Shown piece by piece: positions 6,343 to 9,108 of a stretch of DNA of 9,108 bases. The position numbers and the translations under genes were made by a program. The DNA lies in NCBI GenBank assembly GCA_029266795.1, contig JAQSWE010000086.1, positions 1 through 9,108 of the forward strand, given 5' to 3'. Within the stretch, counting starts at the first letter, position 1, and every line of letters begins with the position of its first letter. This stretch comes from Alphaproteobacteria bacterium. Its GTDB lineage: Bacteria > Pseudomonadota > Alphaproteobacteria > Micavibrionales > UBA2020. The notes under the pieces are model-generated. The model was given only the letters and a program-made list of their open reading frames with translations, ran no database searches and had not been told where the DNA came from.

Positions 6343-7164
6343 TTACTGCGGCGCTTCGACAGGCTCCTCGGCGCGCGGCTTAAACACGCGCGCGAGGAAA
6401 GACTTCTCTTCTTCGAATGACTTTTTGTCCGCAGCCTCGTTATACGCGATCGGCAGGTTGAAGCGCTTGCCGATTTCCGTGGCCTTGGGGTTGGAAAACG
6501 CGTGCGTCGCGTCGGGATACACGACGTTTTTGAAATTCACGCCGGCGGCCTTCATCTCCGCCACGAAATTGTTGCGCTCTTTTTCACTTACCATTTCATC
6601 CGCGCCGCCATTCAGGACCAATACATGCGCCGTGACACGGCCGGGCTCGGCACGCTCCGGTGTTGCAAGCCCGCCATGCAGGCTGACTACCCCGCGCAGG
6701 TCTTCGCCGCGCCGCGCCATTTCGAGGGCGACGGTCCCGCCGAAGCAGTAGCCAACCGCCGCCATGCGCGAGCCCTCGACATTGGGCATCGTCTTTAGCT
6801 TGTTAAGCCCCGCAAGTGCGCGGCTGTGCATCAGCCCCCGATCCGCATAAAAGGGTGCGGAAAGTTTCTTGGCTTCTTCAGGATTGCCGGCTGACCGGTT
6901 CGCCCCGTACATGTCGACCGCGAAGGCCGCATAGCCCAGTTCCGCCAGCTGTTCCGCGCGGCGGCGCACATAGGCGTTGTGTCCCCACCATTCATGGATC
7001 ACGATTACGCCGGGGCGCGGGCGCGCTGTCGAATCGTCATAGGCGTAATAACCCATCAGCGAAACCGCCCCGTCCTTATAGGGGACTTCCTTGGTAACGA
7101 CTTTGGCATTGGCTGGCGCAGCGGTGGCTGCCAGCAACACGAGGGCGATCAGCACATTTTTCAT
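6343..7164 (-). CDS. exported dienelactone hydrolase family protein (alpha/beta hydrolase)
   Basis: The 273-residue protein begins with a Sec signal peptide (MKNVLIALVLLAATAAPANA, probable cleavage after Ala20). The mature part is an alpha/beta hydrolase of the dienelactone hydrolase family: VIVIHEWWG (53-61) with Glu58 where the family Glu sits, nucleophile Cys140 in the elbow GYCFGG (138-143), Asp189 in NGGADEMV, and His221 in PDATHAF. The Cys-Asp-His triad is therefore complete and the enzyme should be active. Classical family members open dienelactones in cytoplasmic aromatic catabolism; this exported version probably acts in the periplasm on an unknown ester or lactone. No catabolic genes are adjacent. 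The frame extends upstream to 7254, but AGGAG at 7173-7177 and the signal peptide fix the start at 7164. Its 3' coding part contains a strong GC hairpin (6366-6397). Confidence 0.93.
   Translation of the reverse strand: MKNVLIALVLLAATAAPANAKVVTKEVPYKDGAVSLMGYYAYDDSTARPRPGVIVIHEWWGHNAYVRRRAEQLAELGYAAFAVDMYGANRSAGNPEEAKKLSAPFYADRGLMHSRALAGLNKLKTMPNVEGSRMAAVGYCFGGTVALEMARRGEDLRGVVSLHGGLATPERAEPGRVTAHVLVLNGGADEMVSEKERNNFVAEMKAAGVNFKNVVYPDATHAFSNPKATEIGKRFNLPIAYNEAADKKSFEEEKSFLARVFKPRAEEPVEAPQ
6366..6397. other. GC-rich hairpin inside the hydrolase gene, just past the chemoreceptor stop
   Basis: CCTCG-G-CGCGCG (6366-6377) and CGCGCGCGAGG (6387-6397) form an 11-bp stem with one bulged G and a 9-base loop. 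It starts 27 bp after the chemoreceptor TAA, in a junction that has no separate terminator. No T run follows on the plus strand, only a pyrimidine-rich stretch. It could end or protect the chemoreceptor transcript, but it may simply reflect Arg/Ala coding. Confidence 0.4.
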
Positions 7165-7341
7165 TTCGATATCTCCTGAAAAGGAATTTTGTCCTTTCAC
7201 GTTAATGCAGCCGCAACTGCCTGCAAACAGACAAAAATTCAGAAGATTATTCATAATATTGGAACTGTAATCTGTTGCTCATACGGCGTCGAACATGTTA
7301 CTTCTATGTCAAATAATAATTCCCATAGGACATAATTCACG
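7165..7341. promoter_or_regulatory. divergent AT-rich control region between hydrolase and ankyrin genes
   Basis: This 177-bp gap must hold promoters for both outward-facing genes. For the hydrolase, a minus-strand TATTAT (7253-7258) is the best -10, with only a weak -35 (TGAGCA, 7276-7281) at 17 bp. It overlaps the dyad ATTAT-TC-ATAAT (7246-7257). For the ankyrin genes no convincing -35/-10 pair was found. A TATGTC (7305-7310) / GACATA (7329-7334) inverted repeat with an 18-base spacer frames the region just before the start codon and could be an operator or a chance match. Confidence 0.35.
7172..7197 (-). promoter_or_regulatory. ribosome binding site and upstream hairpin of the hydrolase gene
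   Basis: On the minus strand, AGGAGA (7172-7177) is a strong Shine-Dalgarno; its AGGAG core (7173-7177) lies 8 bases before ATG 7164. Directly upstream, AAAGGA (7192-7197) and TCCTTT (7180-7185) form a 6-bp hairpin. The TCCT of its second arm could instead pair with the AGGA of the Shine-Dalgarno across a TTTC loop, so the two foldings exclude each other. Confidence 0.5.
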
Positions 7342-8121
7342 ATGTTTGGTTTCGGTGGGCCCGATACGCCCGAACAGCGCGACAAAAAACTCCAGAAGGC
7401 CGCCAAGCGCGGCGATGCCGCCGAGATCACGCGCCTGCTCGATGCCGGTGCGGATATCAACGGCGCGGGCGGCTTCTGGGGCAACACGGCGCTGGGCTGG
7501 GCGGCGGATCAGGGGCACATCCATTGCGTTCGGCTGCTGCTGGACCGCGGCGCGAAAATAGACGCAACCAATTCGCTGGGCTGGTCGCCGCTGGTGAACG
7601 CGATTGTCAGCAACCACGGCGACATCGTCGATCTGCTGCTGCAAAAAGGCACCTCGATCACGCTTAAGGACGGCTCCGGACGCACGCCGCTCGACAATGC
7701 GGTGAATTATAAAATGAAGGACATGGCCGAGCGGCTGAGCAAGCACGCGACGAAGCTGGCGACCGAACGCGAAGCCCGGCAGCGCGCCCGCGATGAAGTT
7801 TTGCGCCGCGCGCAGGAAGAAGCTGATCGCCGCGCATCGCAGGAATACGCGAATGTTGTCGTCTTCAAACAACGCGCAGGCGACCATACGCTGGAAGACG
7901 TATTCAATTTCGTTTCGCTAGAGCGGCTGACGCTGGTGCGGAAGGGCGATGACGGGCCAGTCGAAACCATGACGCGCCAGAATATGGCCGATATGGACAA
8001 CCGGACGATGCTGAAAAAAGCGCTGGAAGAACACGCGAAGCGCGGCGGCAAGCTGACTGAAAAAGATATTTTTCCGGATGAAAAGCCGCGCATCGCGCGC
8101 TTGCCGGGTGGTCCTGCATAA
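7342..8121 (+). CDS. ankyrin-repeat protein 1 with a shared C-terminal domain of unknown function
   Basis: This 259-residue protein has no signal peptide or membrane segment. After a short Gly-rich start it has about four ankyrin repeats: 14-41 (KLQKAAKRGDAAEITRLLDA), 47-77 (GNTALGWAADQGHIHCVRLL), 80-110 (GWSPLVNAIVSNHGDIVDLL) and a degenerate 113-135 (GRTPLDNAV). Ankyrin repeats bind other proteins. A charged Arg/Glu/Ala helix follows (136-170, likely coiled coil), then a C-terminal domain (171-250) clearly homologous to that of the next gene, containing TLEDVFNF, ERLTLVRKG and GPVETMTR. I do not recognise that domain and see no catalytic motif. AGGA (7327-7330) precedes the ATG by 11 bases. 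It is the first gene of a run of at least three; its TAA overlaps the next ATG by one base, so translation is probably coupled. Confidence 0.9.
   Translation: MFGFGGPDTPEQRDKKLQKAAKRGDAAEITRLLDAGADINGAGGFWGNTALGWAADQGHIHCVRLLLDRGAKIDATNSLGWSPLVNAIVSNHGDIVDLLLQKGTSITLKDGSGRTPLDNAVNYKMKDMAERLSKHATKLATEREARQRARDEVLRRAQEEADRRASQEYANVVVFKQRAGDHTLEDVFNFVSLERLTLVRKGDDGPVETMTRQNMADMDNRTMLKKALEEHAKRGGKLTEKDIFPDEKPRIARLPGGPA
7852..8091 (+). repeat. copy 1 of the shared C-terminal domain
   Basis: Residues 171-250 of ankyrin protein 1. Pattern shared with copy 2: F, then D-x-TL, FNF, ER-x-T, RKG-x-DG-x-VE, TR, and finally GGK-x-x-E with F and KPR at the end. By hand count about 29 of 75 ungapped positions are identical. 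The DNA has diverged, so the duplication is old. Confidence 0.85.
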
Positions 8122-8771
8122 TGGCGACAGTGCAGCAAAACGAAAAACTGGCAGAAGCCTGCAAAACCGGAAATCTCGAGCTTGTGCAGCAGTTGCTGGC
8201 TGACGGCGCGGATCTCAATCCGCCCGCGCGCAATAGCCCTGTTTTCTACGCCGCGCATGGCGGGCATGTTGAATTACTGAGATGGCTGCTGGACAAGGGC
8301 GGGCAGGTGGATGGTACCAATGGCAAAAATTCAACGCCGTTGATGGCGGCGGCGGAGCAGGGAAGGCTGGAAGCTGTCAAAATCCTACTGCTGGCCGGCG
8401 CTGATCCGGCGCGCAAAAATAATGACGGGATGACCGCGCGGGCCTATGCCGTTAACCGTGAAAAGAAAAGCGTCCTCGCCTGGCTTGACCGCAATCCGGA
8501 TGAAATCTCTTTCTCCCGTAAGGTCGCCGACCGTACGCTGCAGGAAATTTTTAATTTCGCACACAAGGAACGCGTGACATTCATCCGCAAAGGTCTTGAC
8601 GGAGCGGTCGAGGCTGTAACACGTCATAGCTTCAATGAAATTTCCGATAAATCCACCCTCCGCCGCGCCTTTGCGGAATACAAAAAATACGGCGGCAAGC
8701 AGAGCGAGGAAGAAGTGTTCTTCGACGCCGTCGTCAAGCCCCGTTTACCCAAACCCAAAGGTGCTGCATGA
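8121..8771 (+). CDS. ankyrin-repeat protein 2 with the same C-terminal domain
   Basis: This 216-residue protein, probably cytoplasmic, has ankyrin repeats at about 6-34 (EKLAEACKTGNLELVQQLLA), 38-66 (NSPVFYAAHGGHVELLRWLL), 71-101 (STPLMAAAEQGRLEAVKILL) and a partial one at 103-125. The C-terminal domain at 128-208 (RTLQEIFNF, ERVTFIRKG, DGAVEAVTR, EYKKYGGK) matches that of the preceding gene. Unlike protein 1 it has almost no linker: the charged helix of about 35 residues is missing, so the domain follows the ankyrin part directly. The start lies in TAATG, overlapping the previous stop by one base, with only a weak GGGTGG upstream, which suggests re-initiation by terminating ribosomes. The stop overlaps the next gene in ATGA. 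Function is unknown; a partner-binding role is inferred from the repeats. Confidence 0.9.
   Translation: MATVQQNEKLAEACKTGNLELVQQLLADGADLNPPARNSPVFYAAHGGHVELLRWLLDKGGQVDGTNGKNSTPLMAAAEQGRLEAVKILLLAGADPARKNNDGMTARAYAVNREKKSVLAWLDRNPDEISFSRKVADRTLQEIFNFAHKERVTFIRKGLDGAVEAVTRHSFNEISDKSTLRRAFAEYKKYGGKQSEEEVFFDAVVKPRLPKPKGAA
8502..8744 (+). repeat. copy 2 of the shared C-terminal domain
   Basis: Residues 128-208 of ankyrin protein 2, colinear with copy 1 and ungapped for about 75 residues before the endings differ by a short insertion. Conserved aromatic (FNF) and charged (ER, RKG, DG, GGK) positions suggest a folded domain rather than a disordered tail. Confidence 0.85.
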
Positions 8772-9108
8772 CGCAGGCGCAAGACAGCCAATTGGCGGAA
8801 GTTGCGAAACTGGGTGATGTTTCGCGCATGATGCAGTTGGTCGCGGCAGGGGCGCGCATCAATTCCGATGTTGAACACAGCGCGCTGGTCTGGGCGGCCA
8901 ATGAGGGGCATCTGGAGGCTGCGCGCTGGCTGCTGGATAACGGCTCGGCAGTGGAATCTCCATCTATCGAAAAATGGACGCCGCTGATGAGTGCGGCCAG
9001 TAAGGGTTACCTGTCGATCGTGCAATTGCTGATTGATCGTGGCGCAAACCCGAGCCGTAAATACACGGACGGCAAGACAGCCATCGACAAGGCACGTGAC
9101 AATAAGCA
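8768..9108 (+). CDS. ankyrin-repeat protein 3 (3' end outside window)
   Basis: An open frame starts at ATG 8768 in an ATGA overlap with the preceding stop and runs off the window after 113 residues. AAAGGTG (8757-8763) precedes it closely. Ankyrin repeats are at about 5-33 (QLAEVAKLGDVSRMMQLVAA), 38-66 (SALVWAANEGHLEAARWLLD), 69-99 (KWTPLMSAASKGYLSIVQLL) and the start of a fourth (DGKTAIDKA). Residues 9-102 align without a gap to residues 10-103 of ankyrin protein 2, with about 41 of 94 identical by hand count, so the two genes are tandem duplicates. The C-terminal domain seen in proteins 1 and 2 would begin about 10-20 codons past the window edge, which is a direct prediction. Confidence 0.92.
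   Translation, partial: MTQAQDSQLAEVAKLGDVSRMMQLVAAGARINSDVEHSALVWAANEGHLEAARWLLDNGSAVESPSIEKWTPLMSAASKGYLSIVQLLIDRGANPSRKYTDGKTAIDKARDNK

Noticed and set aside
7165..7254. 30-residue N-terminal extension of the hydrolase
   Set aside because: It would bury a clear signal peptide inside the protein, whereas ATG 7164 has AGGAG upstream at 8 bases.
7309..7887. 192-codon minus-strand open frame over the first ankyrin gene
   Set aside because: It is antisense to clear ankyrin repeats, and its Arg/Ala/Gln-rich composition resembles no protein family.
1..9108. CRISPR arrays, tRNA or rRNA genes, IS ends, attachment sites
   Set aside because: No regularly spaced direct repeats, cloverleaf-like or rRNA-like sequence, transposase frame or flanking inverted repeats were seen on reading both strands.

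Overview
The window looks like a piece of an alphaproteobacterial chromosome of moderately high GC content. The evidence is an entericidin-type mini-lipoprotein, a chemoreceptor whose HAMP and signalling sequences are of alphaproteobacterial style, MscL, and a tandem set of ankyrin genes. An uncultured Micavibrio- or Rhodospirillales-like lineage is possible, but this is inference from family resemblance and cannot be settled from the sequence alone. No tRNA, rRNA, IS element or CRISPR array was seen, and no stretch over 300 bases lacks a gene.

Layout. Positions 1-402 hold the 3' end of a small probable lipoprotein gene and a complete 51-residue entericidin-like lipoprotein gene, both on the plus strand. 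A perfect 12-bp-stem terminator (421-450) lies between the latter and the converging end of a very large minus-strand gene (467-3961, 1164 residues). I do not recognise that protein. It has a helical N-terminal half, a C-terminal half built from about seven degenerate strand-rich modules, and an eight-base C homopolymer near its 5' end. A 180-bp divergent promoter region separates it from mscL (4142-4573), which is followed by a methyl-accepting chemotaxis protein (4675-6339). The chemoreceptor gene converges, with only 3 bp between stop codons, on a minus-strand gene for an exported dienelactone-hydrolase-family protein (6343-7164).

After a 177-bp divergent AT-rich region, positions 7342-9108 contain three overlapping plus-strand genes (TAATG and ATGA junctions), the last cut by the window edge. 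Each begins with ankyrin repeats. The first two end in the same roughly 80-residue C-terminal domain, which I do not recognise. Genes two and three align without gaps for 94 residues in their ankyrin parts. This is a translationally coupled, tandemly duplicated paralogue array that continues past the window, and it is the best candidate here for an undescribed system.

The left part is a mix of envelope and stress housekeeping functions (lipoproteins, mechanosensitive channel, chemoreceptor, exported hydrolase). No single pathway joins those genes. The ankyrin cluster is a separate transcription unit.
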